64,000 nucleotides of DNA, from NCBI GenBank assembly GCA_965153355.1, contig OZ231127.1, positions 17,918,001-17,982,000 on the forward strand, read 5' to 3'. Below the pieces are notes generated by a model, which did no database searches, had not been told where the DNA came from, and saw only the letters and a list, made by a program, of their open reading frames with translations. A program made the translations under genes and the position numbers. The stretch is from Flaccisagitta enflata (lineage: Eukaryota > Chaetognatha > Sagittoidea > Aphragmophora). This document shows, one piece after another, positions 1 through 14,746 of this stretch (within the stretch, counting starts at the first letter, position 1; each line of letters starts with the position of its first letter).

Positions 1-165
1 CTTCCCCATCTCCAAACTTACCAGAAGGGGGGGACTCAATTATATTCAAACCGGTAATTTGACTTGATCACCTCTATGGACCAATGAACAGACGGACCCA
101 AGGATAGACAGACGGACAAAGCCTCTTATAGAGATGCGAGTCGGTAAGTAAAGATAGGCAAGAAG
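1..165 (+). mobile_element. Short hairpin element, truncated by window edge
   Basis: From about 90 the sequence carries GACGGAC-type repeats, then ACAAAGCCTCTTATAGAG (142-159 region) and a degenerate GCGAGTCGG terminus. These are the 3' landmarks of the short hairpin-element family found many times in this window (best copies near 621, 13525, 14161 and 23017). The terminal stem is decayed here. No coding capacity is seen. It lies in an intron of the dynein intermediate chain gene or at its left edge. Confidence 0.6.
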
Positions 166-620
166 CGAGCGGGTAATCAAGGAGATTTAGGTGCAAAAAA
201 AAAAAAAAGTGTCAGAATTTGCAAACCGCGACAAACAGCATAGTCGTTGCTTGAAATTCATCTCATATACAAATATTTAGTCATAATCTGCTAGATATTT
301 GATCAGAATGACCAGCATCACGGTTTTTTTTCCGTGAAATTTGATGTAAAACAAAAAATAAGGAGTCGTGTCTCCAAATCGCATGGTAAATCGAAGGCGT
401 CAGGATTACCGTATAAAATATTGCCTGGGGAATCCAAATCTGGTTTCAGATTTTTTTTCCCATGACGCTGAAAAACGCTGTAAAATAAACCGTGCCATGT
501 TTTCTTGAATGCATGAAAATCAAACATGTGAAATGCGTAACACTGACGCAAACGATTTACAACATGTCTTTCGATGAGGTGGTTGACAATTGATAGTTTG
601 ATTTTTTTGTTTTCTCTTTA

Positions 621-849
621 GTTGCGGACACGCAACTCTATAAGAGGCTTTTTCCGTCCGTCAGTTGGTTTGTCGGTCCGTCAGTCTGTAGAGGTGATTG
701 AGTTGAAAAGTGGGAAAACGAGTGTTGTAGAAGCTTTTTGTGTGTGTGTGTGTGTTGGAAGGGGGGTTGGGAGTGGCGTTGGATGTGGATGGGGGTTGGG
801 TGCCCCTGCCCACACATCCGCAACAATATTGTGAACCCGCATCACTTGT
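621..849 (-). mobile_element. Short hairpin element (HINE/MITE-like), intact
   Basis: The left end shows GTTGCG-GACA-CGCAAC (a 6-bp stem with 4-nt loop), followed by TCTATAAGAGGC and TCCGTCCGTC repeats. The right end shows CCGCAACAATATTGTGA and a second weak hairpin (GTGA..TCAC) followed by TTGTT. The body includes a short (GT)n tract and a GT/GGG-rich region ending in TGCCCCTGCCCAC. There is no terminal inverted repeat and no long ORF. The architecture (tetranucleotide tract next to a terminal hairpin, AACAA at the other end) fits Helentron-associated non-autonomous elements; this is inference. Confidence 0.75.
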
Positions 850-1064
850 TATAATGGCCAAGCTCCACACATGTACTTTATATGCTTGTCAGGAAATAAG
901 TTGAAGTCAGTCCTTGAGTTTTTGACATATTCCCATCAAGCTTGAGAGCTGCGCATTGGCTCATTTGAAACGAAATTGCAAGTGTCATATTATGTAGGGG
1001 GCGCATAAGAGCAATTCAGCAAAGTCCCGGGATGCAATCGGCGTAATGCGCACGTGTATGTGTA

Positions 1065-1065
<1 letters not shown>

Positions 1066-1160
<95 letters not shown>

Positions 1161-1181
1161 TGTGTGTGTGTGTGTGTGTGG
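1066..1181. repeat. (GT)n microsatellite
   Basis: About 115 bp of almost uninterrupted GT dinucleotides with two GGG interruptions near the right end. It makes spurious His/Thr reading frames on the minus strand. It lies to the left of the last dynein intermediate chain exon visible in the window. Confidence 0.95.
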
Positions 1182-1383
1182 GTCTGATATATGAATTTGG
1201 AAATTGACAAATAATAATCGATTTATTTTGTTGTTTTTTTTTGCGTCTGATAAAAATTGTGGATATGATTATCAACTGTGCCTCTCCTCTGCCCTGAAAT
1301 ACGTAGTTGTTTGAGAGTTGGTGTAAATTCCAAAAGGCAATCGTCTAAATTGTGCGAAAAAGCCCACGATCAGATGGTAGTTG

Positions 1384-2140
1384 CGGAAGCGGGAGTTGGG
1401 GTTGGCTAAAGCGGGGGTAGCGGGAGTTGCGGGATTGGGAAGAGCGGGATTGGGAGATACCGGAGCAGGAGTTTCTGGAGCGGGAGGAGCGGGAGCGGGA
1501 GGAGCGGGAGTGGGAGATACCGGAGCAGGAGTTTCTGGAGCGGGAGGAGCGGGAGCGGGATGAGCGGGAAGTACCAGAGCAAGAGGAGAAGGTGGAGCGG
1601 GAGTTGCGGGAGCGGGAGGAGCGGGAGAGGGAGGAGTGGTAGTTGCAGGAGCGGGAGGAGCGGGAGCGGGAGAGGGAGGAGCAGGAGTGGGAGTTGCAGG
1701 AGCGGGAGTTGCAGGAGCGGGAGGGGCGGGAGCGGGAGCGGGAGGAGCAGAAGGTAAAGGAGCTAGAGGAGCAGGAGCGGGAGTTGCGGGTGCGGGAGCA
1801 GCAGGAGCAGGAGTTGCGGGAGCGGGAGAGGGAGGAGCAGATGTGGGAGGAGCGGGAGCAGGAGGAGCGGAAGGTACTGGAGCGAGAGGAGCAGGAGGAG
1901 CGGGAGCGGGAGTTACGGAAGCAGAAGTTGTGACTGCGGGAGTTGCAGGTGCCTGAGGGGAGGGAGCGGAGGCGGGAGTTGCGGGAGCGGGAGTTGATGG
2001 AGCAGGAGTTGCGGGAGCGGGAGCTATTGAAACGGGAGCTACGGGAGCAGGAGCAGCGGGAGAGGAATTAGTGGGAGCAGCACCATTAGTAAGGGAATAA
2101 GCTAAGCAGGGGCAGCGGGAGAGGCACTAGCGGGAGCTGG
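1384..2140. repeat. GGAGCGGGA-type degenerate minisatellite
   Basis: About 750 bp of 6- and 9-bp multiples built from GGAGCG, GGAGTT and GGAGCA. It includes two near-perfect 60-bp copies at about 1452-1511 and 1512-1571. Because the period is a multiple of three and contains no stops, open frames (Glu/Arg-rich, Gly/Ala-rich, Ser/Gly-rich) run along it. Nothing supports translation. Confidence 0.9.
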
Positions 2141-2220
2141 AGTAGTGCTGAAGCAGATAAAAGGTTTTTGGCTGGATATGGGCTGGATTTGGGCTGGATT
2201 TGGGCTGGCCACAGGCTGTC

Positions 2221-2435
2221 CATACCTCTCATTTTTGGTCATTTTTGGTCATTTTTGGTCATTTTTGGTCATTTATGGTCATTTTTGGTCATTTTTGGTC
2301 ATTTTTGGTCATTCTTGGCCACTTTGGTCATTTTGGTCATTTTTGGTCATTTTTGGTCATTTTTGGTCATTTTTGGTCATTTTTGATCATTTTTGATCAT
2401 TTTTGGTCATTTTTGGTCATTTTTGGTCATTTGGT
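2221..2435. repeat. 10-bp minisatellite (TTTTTGGTCA)
   Basis: About twenty tandem copies of TTTTTGGTCA with a few variants (TTTATGGTCA, TTCTTGGCCA, TTTTTGATCA). It lies directly left of a second minisatellite block with a different unit. No gene signal is present. Confidence 0.95.
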
Positions 2436-2449
2436 TTAAATATAATGGG

Positions 2450-3440
2450 TTAAGTCTGCTGGTTAAAGTCTGCTGGTTTAAATCTGCTGGTTTAAGTCTG
2501 CTGGTTTAAGTCTGCTGGTTTAAATCTAATGGTTTAAGTCTGCTGGTCTAATGGTTTAAGTCTGCTGGTTTAAGTCTGCTTATTAAAATGATATTAAAGA
2601 TAAGTATGGTTTAAGTCTGGTTTAGGTCTGGTTTAAGTCTGGTTTAAGTCTGGTTTAAGTCTGGTTTAAGTCTGGTTTAAGTCTGGTTAAAGTCTGGTTT
2701 AAGACTGGTTCATGACTGGTTCATGTCTGATTAATGTCTGGTTTAGGTCTGGGTTAGGTCTGGTTTAGGTCTGGTGTATGTCTGGTTTTTGTCTGGTTTA
2801 TGTTTGATTTAGGTCTGGTTTTGGTTTGGTTTCATTCTGATTTGAGTCTGGTTTGAGTCTGGTTTGAGCCTGGTTTGAGCCTGGTTTGAGTCTGGTTTGA
2901 GTCTGGTTTGAGTCTGGTTTGAGTCTGGTTTGAGTCTGGTTTGAGTCTGGTTTGAGTCTGGTTTGAGTCTGGTTTGAGTCTGGTTTGAGTCTGGTTTGAG
3001 TCTGGTTTGAGTCTGGTTTGAGTCTGGTTTGAGTCTGGTTTGAGTCTGGTTTGAGTCTGGTTTGAGTCTGGTTTGAGTCTGGTTTGAGTCTGGTTTGAGT
3101 CTGGTTTGAGTCTGGTTTGAGTCTGGTTTGAGTCTGGTTTGAGTCTGGTTTGAGTCTGGTTTGAGTCTGGCTTAAATCTGGTTTATGTCTGGTTTATTTC
3201 TGGTTTATGTCTGGTTTATGTCTGATTTAGGTCTGTTTTCGGTCTGGTTTAATTCTGGTTTGAGTCTGGTTTGAGTCTGGTTTGAGTCTGGTTTGAGTCT
3301 GGTTTGAGTCTGGTTTGAGTCTGGTTTGAGTCTGGTTTGAGTCTGGTTTGAGTCTGGTTTGAGTCTGGTTTGAGTCTGGTTTGAGTCTGGTTTGAGTCTG
3401 GTTTGAGTCTGGTTTGGGTCTGTTTTGGGTTGCGTCTAAG
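2450..3440. repeat. 11-14-bp minisatellite family (GTCTGGTTTGA)
   Basis: The block starts with 14-bp units (TCTGCTGGTTTAAG) to about 2580. It passes into 11-bp units GTCTGGTTTAA (2610-2700), a degenerate stretch with TTTAGGTCTGG variants, and then two homogeneous runs of GTCTGGTTTGA (about 2835-3168 and 3258-3415). The two runs are separated by a degenerate GTCTGGTTTAT block. The ordering suggests two recent expansions of one variant inside an older array. Confidence 0.95.
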
Positions 3441-3863
3441 TCTGATTTTCGATAAAAAGATACAATAAGGAGTCAGGTCAGTTCAGTTATTTTTGTCCTG
3501 CACGCGACTTATAGGTGTTGGCCTTGTTTTTGAAAAACGCAAAAAATGCGGAAAAATAAAAAAAGATTCAAAAATTCATAGCTCCAAAACTATTGATCGC
3601 ACAGAATTCTGCTTGGCGTCATCTGAAAGAGGAGATTTAGCTGTTTCTTAGCTGTTAATTTCATGCGTAGTCCCATTCGGCCCGAAAAAAGCACCAACTT
3701 CCCCAAAAGACGCACGGGAAAAAGGGAAAACCAATTTCCTCCGCAGATCTCAAAAAGCCGAAGGTATTTTTCGACTTTTTCCCAAATAAACGTAAAATTT
3801 GAGGTTTCCATCAAAGCTCGCCGTTAGTAGATACACCCCCCAATACAATATGATCAGACTTAC

Positions 3864-9366
<5,503 letters not shown>

Positions 9367-9831
9367 TTTGTCTTCATAATTTGTTGCAAACGATGTGTAA
9401 GGATAATGATGCTCAATTTGTTGGGTCTTGTATGTAAATGTCAAGTAAAGGTTTATTTGTTCATCACTCCTTCATTTTGGTGCCATGAACATAAAAAGAG
9501 TCGGCTTTAAATGTCACTACTCATTTTGTATCACAACCTCTAAGTGGACTTGCTTTTTTTTCTAAAGAAAAAATTAAATAAGTATCTCCATGATTTTCAA
9601 AATCGGCGTTTGAAATGAAGTTATGTTGAGGATGCTAATCATCAATGGCCGCTATCATACTCACATTTCGTGTACAATTTCATTTTAAAGATTACGCGCT
9701 TCCCCTGCCCCCTCCCCCTTTGAATCCCCCGCGTTAATGACTAGAAACATCTGTTGCCGCAAAAACATTTGCCGCTCTCGAACATCTGTTACTGCCGTAC
9801 CATCTGTAGTAGTAAGACGATGACCTTAAAA

Positions 9832-11445
9832 TCAATCATCTGGATCATCCGGCTTCAAAAATCCGAGACACTTTGCCGCAGCGCCTTCCGCATCGACATG
9901 AAAATGCTTGGTGCCGCAGTCGCACTTGCAGCCATACACGAGGGGATACACGGCGGTAATCCTTTGGCCTTGGTACCCCCATGGCTTCCGAGAATACTTC
10001 TTTCCGTCTACCAACACGCGGCAGGATACGTCAATGATCTCCAACATGTTGAGGTCCGCTTTCCACCGGTTCACCAGACTAGACACGTATTCTGCATCTT
10101 TCACTTTAAGGTCGACAAACTTTCTCCACGACGACGGTGGCGAGGCCAGATCGTTTTCTGGAAGGTCGAGGGTGAGGTGGCAAGTGCGCAGACGTTTCCA
10201 ACGATAAATGACGCCCAAGTCCGTTAGGCGGAGGCCACCAAGAAACGACAATGATTTGTAGCGAAAGCGATTGAAATACTCCAGTTGAGGGGTGGAGATG
10301 ACGATGGTTTCAAAGCTGATTGAATTCAGCCGAACGTGGCAGTCGAGGGTGAGAACTTTTAAATTTGCTAGAGTATCGGGGCCAAACCAAGCAGCCCAAA
10401 GAATTTCTACTTTTGGTGAGACTTGTTCTGGATCATCATCATTTTCACCGCCGTCTTCTACATCGTCATCTGGACAATACCTTGGAGAAAGTTCCACTAG
10501 GAATTCTTCCAACTGCTGGCTTGCAGGAACAGAATTTTCTCGAAGAAATCGACTTCCGAACAATTTGCTGGAAACGGTTTCAAGGATCACTTTGTTCGTA
10601 TAGAAAACATCCACATAGAAAGAAAGACGCCGGATGCGGGGCCAGCAAGACGTGATGCCTTCTAGTAATCCAAAGTCACCGTCGGAAGTGAAGACGAACT
10701 CGATCTTGAAGGACAGGGAATCGAGAGATGGAAGCTTCTGCTCATCGACGTCGTCGGCAGATTCATTATTGTCAAGATTATCGGCAGTAGCGCGTCGTTC
10801 CGGTACAAACTCCAAAGTGAGGGATTTGAGCTTTTCGAAGAAAACCAACATGGATTTCAAGAGGCGCCACTCTCTCGTTGTCCACCGTAAAATGAAATGA
10901 ATCGAGGAGATGTTAGACCACCAGAGACGATCGGACTGAGCGGTGAAAAGGACAAGCCCAGGTGCAGTCCCATTTTCGTCGTTGGCAACGAATTGAATGT
11001 CGGTGTTTGGTGGGCACAGCGGCAAAATCTCCATCAGTCTTTGATGAGTAGACGAGCTTTCGTCATGGTACCATGAGGTTCTTATTGCGAATTTTAACAA
11101 CTGAAGGCATGGCGGCATCTGTTCAGTTGACTCAAGCTTGGGAGGGTACGGCCACGGATACCTGTCGCTAATATCATAGACAGAATCTATATGTAACGTC
11201 TTCAAGTGGTGGAAATGGAACAGGATATTTTCAACTTGCTGAGAGGCAACTCCATGGGTAATTCGAAGATGAACCAGCGACTTGAGATTAGGGGCGGGTT
11301 CCCGATCGTGCTCGAATGACGCACTGAAAATTACCATAGAATTAGCTACCCGAGCCAGATAAATCATGATTTTCATAAAATCAAATAAGACAGAATTTTT
11401 TGCTTGGATGTTATCAATTAACATGTGAATAGATATATTTTGCAT
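9832..11445 (-). CDS. Leucine-rich-repeat-like protein, possibly the C-terminal part of an F-box protein
   Basis: A 537-codon open frame with irregular LRR-type segments (LKSLVHLRI, LKTLHIDSV, LKSLTLEFV, LKVLTLDC, LEYFNRF) and aromatic-rich strands, as in F-box/LRR substrate receptors. An acidic insert lies near residue 340. The C-terminus is Cys/His-rich (YGCKCDCGTKHFH). The first ~40 residues look unlike the rest, and an acceptor-like TTTTCAG lies at about 11324, so the true exon probably starts near 11323. A gene encoding an F-box domain lies 650 bp upstream on the same strand with compatible LRR-like sequence, which suggests one gene. However, no good donor was found at the end of that upstream frame, so the link is unproven. 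Confidence 0.65.
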   Translation of the reverse strand: MQNISIHMLIDNIQAKNSVLFDFMKIMIYLARVANSMVIFSASFEHDREPAPNLKSLVHLRITHGVASQQVENILFHFHHLKTLHIDSVYDISDRYPWPYPPKLESTEQMPPCLQLLKFAIRTSWYHDESSSTHQRLMEILPLCPPNTDIQFVANDENGTAPGLVLFTAQSDRLWWSNISSIHFILRWTTREWRLLKSMLVFFEKLKSLTLEFVPERRATADNLDNNESADDVDEQKLPSLDSLSFKIEFVFTSDGDFGLLEGITSCWPRIRRLSFYVDVFYTNKVILETVSSKLFGSRFLRENSVPASQQLEEFLVELSPRYCPDDDVEDGGENDDDPEQVSPKVEILWAAWFGPDTLANLKVLTLDCHVRLNSISFETIVISTPQLEYFNRFRYKSLSFLGGLRLTDLGVIYRWKRLRTCHLTLDLPENDLASPPSSWRKFVDLKVKDAEYVSSLVNRWKADLNMLEIIDVSCRVLVDGKKYSRKPWGYQGQRITAVYPLVYGCKCDCGTKHFHVDAEGAAAKCLGFLKPDDPDD

Positions 11446-11831
11446 GTAATAATTATGATAAGTCGGTTCAGGTCTTGAATCGTGAATTTTGTGGTCGAAA
11501 AACTAGATACAATGCAATGGAAATGTCTATTTGTTGTTGAACCATGACCCACACAGAATGCCAAGAAAATCAAAATCTCAACAAAATCAGAACATAGCGC
11601 GATCTCTAGCTCTGTTACCGAGCGCGCTATGTTCTTATTTCATCGAAATTTTGATTTCCTATGCAAATTTGGAATTCTGTGTGTCCTGAAAAAAATCGAT
11701 TGTTACTAATTTTTTGCACCTTTTCATAACTTCATGGTCAAACTTTCTTCATTCCTCCCATCCTCCCATTCTACAATTTGGCTATAATAGATCATAGATT
11801 TTATATGATTAAACATACTAAGTTTGAAAAA

Positions 11832-12000
11832 AACAAGGCCGGATACACGGCTACCCCAGTCGCGTGCGGGTGGGCAGGGGCCATATTTGAGGTCACTTCA
11901 TCATTTGGGCAGGAGCAGTGAGGCCAAAGAACGCAAAAACCCAAAAAAGTAGAGTGTGACGGACGGACCGACAAAGCGGGGTGTAGAGTCGCGACTAAAA
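11832..12000 (+). mobile_element. Short hairpin element
   Basis: Starts AACAAGGCCGGATACACGGC, carries GCGGGTGGGCAGGGG and GTGACGGACGGACCGAC, and ends GTGTAGAGTCGCGACTAAAA, where the terminal stem has lost its loop (GTCGCGAC). This is the GTCGCG subfamily also seen at 23017 and 32156. It lies between the LRR-like and F-box coding regions. Confidence 0.75.
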
Positions 12001-12090
12001 CCAGTCAGGCAGCAACCAAAATAAGAGTGCTTTTGCGATTGGTTGGTTTGTCCTGCGGGTAAATTCCTCTATCTCAAGTTTCAGTGCGTC

Positions 12091-12933
12091 CTATAATCCG
12101 GAATCCCCGTTAAAGAATCCAGACAGCTTGAGAGACTGAAGGTGCAAGCGATCGAGGACAGACTTAAGATCAATGAAACCACTATGATCAGAACAACTGG
12201 ATCCCCATCCCAGACTCAGCTTCAGTGACAGGGAAGTGAGATTGGAGAAGTCTTCGAATGGATTCTCTTCGTCATTCTGGTCGATGGTGATTCGGCCGCA
12301 CGGCGACGACAGATGGAGATGCTCGATCAATGGATGCTTAGCGGCGATCATCTTTAACAAAGCGCCGGTGGGATGGAAGCCAGATGGCAATTTGAGGCTC
12401 TTGACTTGACTGCCAGGGACAACGTAAGACCACAAAGCCCCGAATTCAGCGACGTTCTCGTCTTTTAACGTCACAGTTGACATATCCAGACTTTTAAGCG
12501 TGTGGGCATGCCCCAAAACGAGACCGAGCCACTGAAGCGGAATCTCTTTCAGCTGCTTGGAAACTGGTTCTTGGAGACTGGTTCTTGCCCGAACCATAAC
12601 CGCGGGGATCGCGGGAGTGAACTTGACCTCTTGTATGTGGCTGAGTGGGAGGTAATCTGTTGGACGAGAAGAGAACGGCATCGTGGAAAAGCAGTTGGAA
12701 TTCCGCCCCAACTGTATCCCAGTCCAGAGGTCAGACCACCCAAGGAAAGCGTGCCTCCATGAGTGATTGACGGCGGCGAGGACTGTGCGCTCTTGAGCAG
12801 GAATCGTATAAAATATCTGTTGCAGGATATGAAGAGGTAATTCTGCGAAAGACGTTGGTCGCACGAAGAGATCAGTCTGGTTATCTTGGCTTTGCTGCGT
12901 CGGCTCTGGATCCGACTCGGGTAGGTTGTCCAT
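12091..12933 (-). CDS. F-box domain protein (complete frame, possibly 5' part of a longer gene)
   Basis: F-box proteins recruit substrates to SCF ubiquitin ligases through Skp1. The 280-codon frame has an acidic/Gln N-terminus, then an F-box at about residues 28-75 (FAELPLHILQQIFYTIPAQE ... VNHSWRHAFLGWSDLW). LRR-like segments follow from about 145 on (LKSLDMSTVTL, VKSLKLPSG, IEHLHLSSP, LTSLSLKLSL, LQSLKLSG). The frame stops at TAG (12091) right after an LRR strand, which looks abrupt. The sequence 650 bp downstream (9832-11323) continues with LRR-like residues. The start at 12933 is the first ATG and fits an F-box protein with a short leader. Confidence 0.7.
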   Translation of the reverse strand: MDNLPESDPEPTQQSQDNQTDLFVRPTSFAELPLHILQQIFYTIPAQERTVLAAVNHSWRHAFLGWSDLWTGIQLGRNSNCFSTMPFSSRPTDYLPLSHIQEVKFTPAIPAVMVRARTSLQEPVSKQLKEIPLQWLGLVLGHAHTLKSLDMSTVTLKDENVAEFGALWSYVVPGSQVKSLKLPSGFHPTGALLKMIAAKHPLIEHLHLSSPCGRITIDQNDEENPFEDFSNLTSLSLKLSLGWGSSCSDHSGFIDLKSVLDRLHLQSLKLSGFFNGDSGL

Positions 12934-13137
12934 GTTGTTGATTTCAGCGATTATTGTTCATTGTTTTTAAGACCACAAGAGTTCTAGGGTCTGTGCCGGA
13001 ATGATTTTCCGTTGCAGACGAAAGAGGAATCAAAATATAATCGTATATTAAAAATTTTTGCTTGCTGAAGGGAGAAAAAAAAAAGAACCTAACTAAGCTT
13101 AGGAATCGTATCGTTCAAGAGTTCTCATCGTCAAAAT

Positions 13138-13357
13138 TCACCATAAATCAAATACATTTACAAAAACAAATGCCCAGACAGTAACGGTTAAAAACGTGAA
13201 GATCGGGGCTTTTACATAAGCTGGAACAGTGTCTATTTTGACTTGTTCTTTCTTATAATGATCCACCATCATATCCACGTCTTTTTTCTTGAACATCAGA
13301 AACGCGCCCTGAACCTTGGAATCCCGATCGTCCGTGATATTTTTCACCTTTTCTTGC
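13138..13357 (-). CDS. Last exon of a small tail-anchored membrane protein, unknown family
   Basis: An acceptor (TTACAG) at 13358 opens an exon coding about 73 residues. It has a charged segment with KKKDVDMMVDHYKKEQVKID, then one hydrophobic helix (about 18 residues, IFTFLTVTVWAFVFVNVF) and a stop three residues later. The layout, a basic cytosolic segment plus a C-terminal membrane anchor, recalls small ER proteins such as TRIQK, and VDHYKKEQ resembles its VDQYRKQ segment. The resemblance is too short to assign. The upstream exon was not found; the region above it is a cluster of transposons. Confidence 0.4.
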
Positions 13358-13524
13358 CTGTAATGTAAGAAAACAGGGGGTGACTTCTATAACATATTTC
13401 TTACTTTTACAATGCAACTTTCTTTCATCCATTCTTTCTTCTCTTTATTTCCATCAAACTTCTTCAGGTTTCCTTTTTCATCATTTTTTTTTTCGATCTA
13501 CATTTTTTCGATTTCCCCCCTGTT

Positions 13525-14127
13525 TAGTTGCGGACACGCAACTCTATAAGAGGCTTTGTCCGTCCGTTGGTCCATTGGTCCGTTGATCACGCTCGAGTTG
13601 AAAACGCGAAAAACGCGAGTTTATGATGCTGCAGTTGGTATTGTTTGTGTGTGTTTGTGTGTGTGTGTGTGTTGGAACGGGGTTGGGGGTGTGGCTGGTC
13701 TGAGGCTTAGGGTTGGATGCCCCTGTCCACTACGTCTGTCAGAGTGCCTAGAAAAGCCAAAATTGTACTTCGCCTGGCAAAAATATTTTTCCTTTGCAAA
13801 AATGCTTTTAAATGAGCCATTGCACAGGTTTCAAATGATTTGGGAACCATCTTTAGGATGATGTTGAAGTTGCCATAGATCTGTATGAAAGATATGGAAT
13901 TTGCTTAATGGAAAAATACATTTCAATGATGACTCAATGCAAACTTCAACCTCACCCTAAAGATGGTTCCCAATTGATTTGAAACTCGTGCAATGGCTCA
14001 TTTGGAAGCATTTTTGCAAAAGAAAAATATTTTTGCCAGGCGAAGTACAATTTTGGCTTCTCTGGGCACTCTGACAGACATACTGTCCACCCGTCCGCAA
14101 TGATATCGTGACCCCACGTCACTTGTT
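13525..14127 (-). mobile_element. Short hairpin element carrying a nested foldback insertion
   Basis: Left end AGTTGCG-GACA-CGCAACTC, then TCCGTCCGTT, a (GT)n tract and TGCCCCTGTCCAC. The right end is CGTCCGCAATGATATCG and GTGACCCCACGTCACTTGTT. Joining 13525-13730 to 14091-14127 gives a normal-size family member, interrupted by the element at 13731-14082. Confidence 0.8.
13731..14082. mobile_element. Foldback MITE, 8-bp target duplication CTGTCCAC (hAT-like)
   Basis: Two ~145-bp inverted arms start TACGTCTGTCAGAGTGCC (left) and the inverted TATGTCTGTCAGAGTGCC (right), separated by about 60 bp. It is flanked on both sides by CTGTCCAC (13723-13730 and 14083-14090). An 8-bp duplication is typical of hAT and some other cut-and-paste superfamilies. 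There is no transposase, so it was mobilised in trans. Confidence 0.8.
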
Positions 14128-14160
14128 TTTTCAATCTTTTCTTTTACGCTTCACGTTTTT

Positions 14161-14745
14161 AGTTGCGGACACGCAACTCTATAAGAAGCTTTGTCGAATA
14201 GTGGAAAAAGAAGCGTTTTAACTGCTTTTTGGCGTATGTTGGAAAAAAACATTGCTTTTGGGAATCACAGATGTTTTTATTGAAAAACAAGGCCGTATAC
14301 ACGGCCAATCCGTAGTCGCTGCGGGTGGGCAGGGGCAGTGATGCGAGTGGGCTGGGGCAGTATATGAGTGGGCGGGGCAGTTTTTCTGTTGATTCCGCTT
14401 CATCAAAATTTTTGCGTGACACTCAGACAGACCAAGGGACACACCCTCTTATAGAGTAGCTTAGGCAGCGACTAAAAAACAGAAATTTTCATCGTATATG
14501 GCTACAACATCATCAGCTGTTCAAGAGGGCTGATGATGTCGTAGCCATATACGATGAAAATTTCTGTTTTTTTCAATAAAAACATCATATGTGATTCCCA
14601 AAAGCAATGTTTTTTTCCATCACTATGCACCATATGAGCAATGTCACAAAATGAACTCTTGGCGTATGTGTTGGTGGGGGGCATAGGGTGTGGATCCGGG
14701 TTGGATGACACTGCCCACAACGATATCGTGACCCCCTGTCACTTT
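14161..14745 (-). mobile_element. Short hairpin element interrupted by a foldback and by another hairpin element
   Basis: The left end has the GTTGCG-GACA-CGCAAC hairpin. The right end shows ACGATATCGTGACCCC and TGTCACTT. The inside is broken at about 14239 and 14623 by a palindromic insertion, which is itself split by a GTCGC-type hairpin element (14286-14478, starting CAAGGCCGTATACACGGCC and ending GCGACTAAAA). Confidence 0.7.
14239..14623. mobile_element. Palindromic foldback with 42-bp hairpin core
   Basis: The outer arms (14239-14285 and 14572-14623) share ACATTGCTTTTGGGAATCAC. The inner arms (about 14478-14519 and 14531-14571) are an almost perfect 42-bp inverted repeat around a 12-nt loop and include TCGTATATGGCTAC. 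A separate hairpin element sits between the outer and inner left arms. Together they form a nested series of insertions. Confidence 0.7.
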
Positions 14746-14746
14746 A

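Noticed and set aside
985-1275. His/Thr repeat frame
   Set aside because: Product of the (GT)n microsatellite only.
1381-1956. Gly/Ala-rich and Glu/Arg-rich frames resembling silk- or collagen-like proteins
   Set aside because: All plus frames are open because the repeat period is a multiple of three; no start context, splice signals or non-repeat flank.
9754-10900. Plus-strand frames of up to 157 residues
   Set aside because: Antisense to the LRR-like coding region, with no family similarity.
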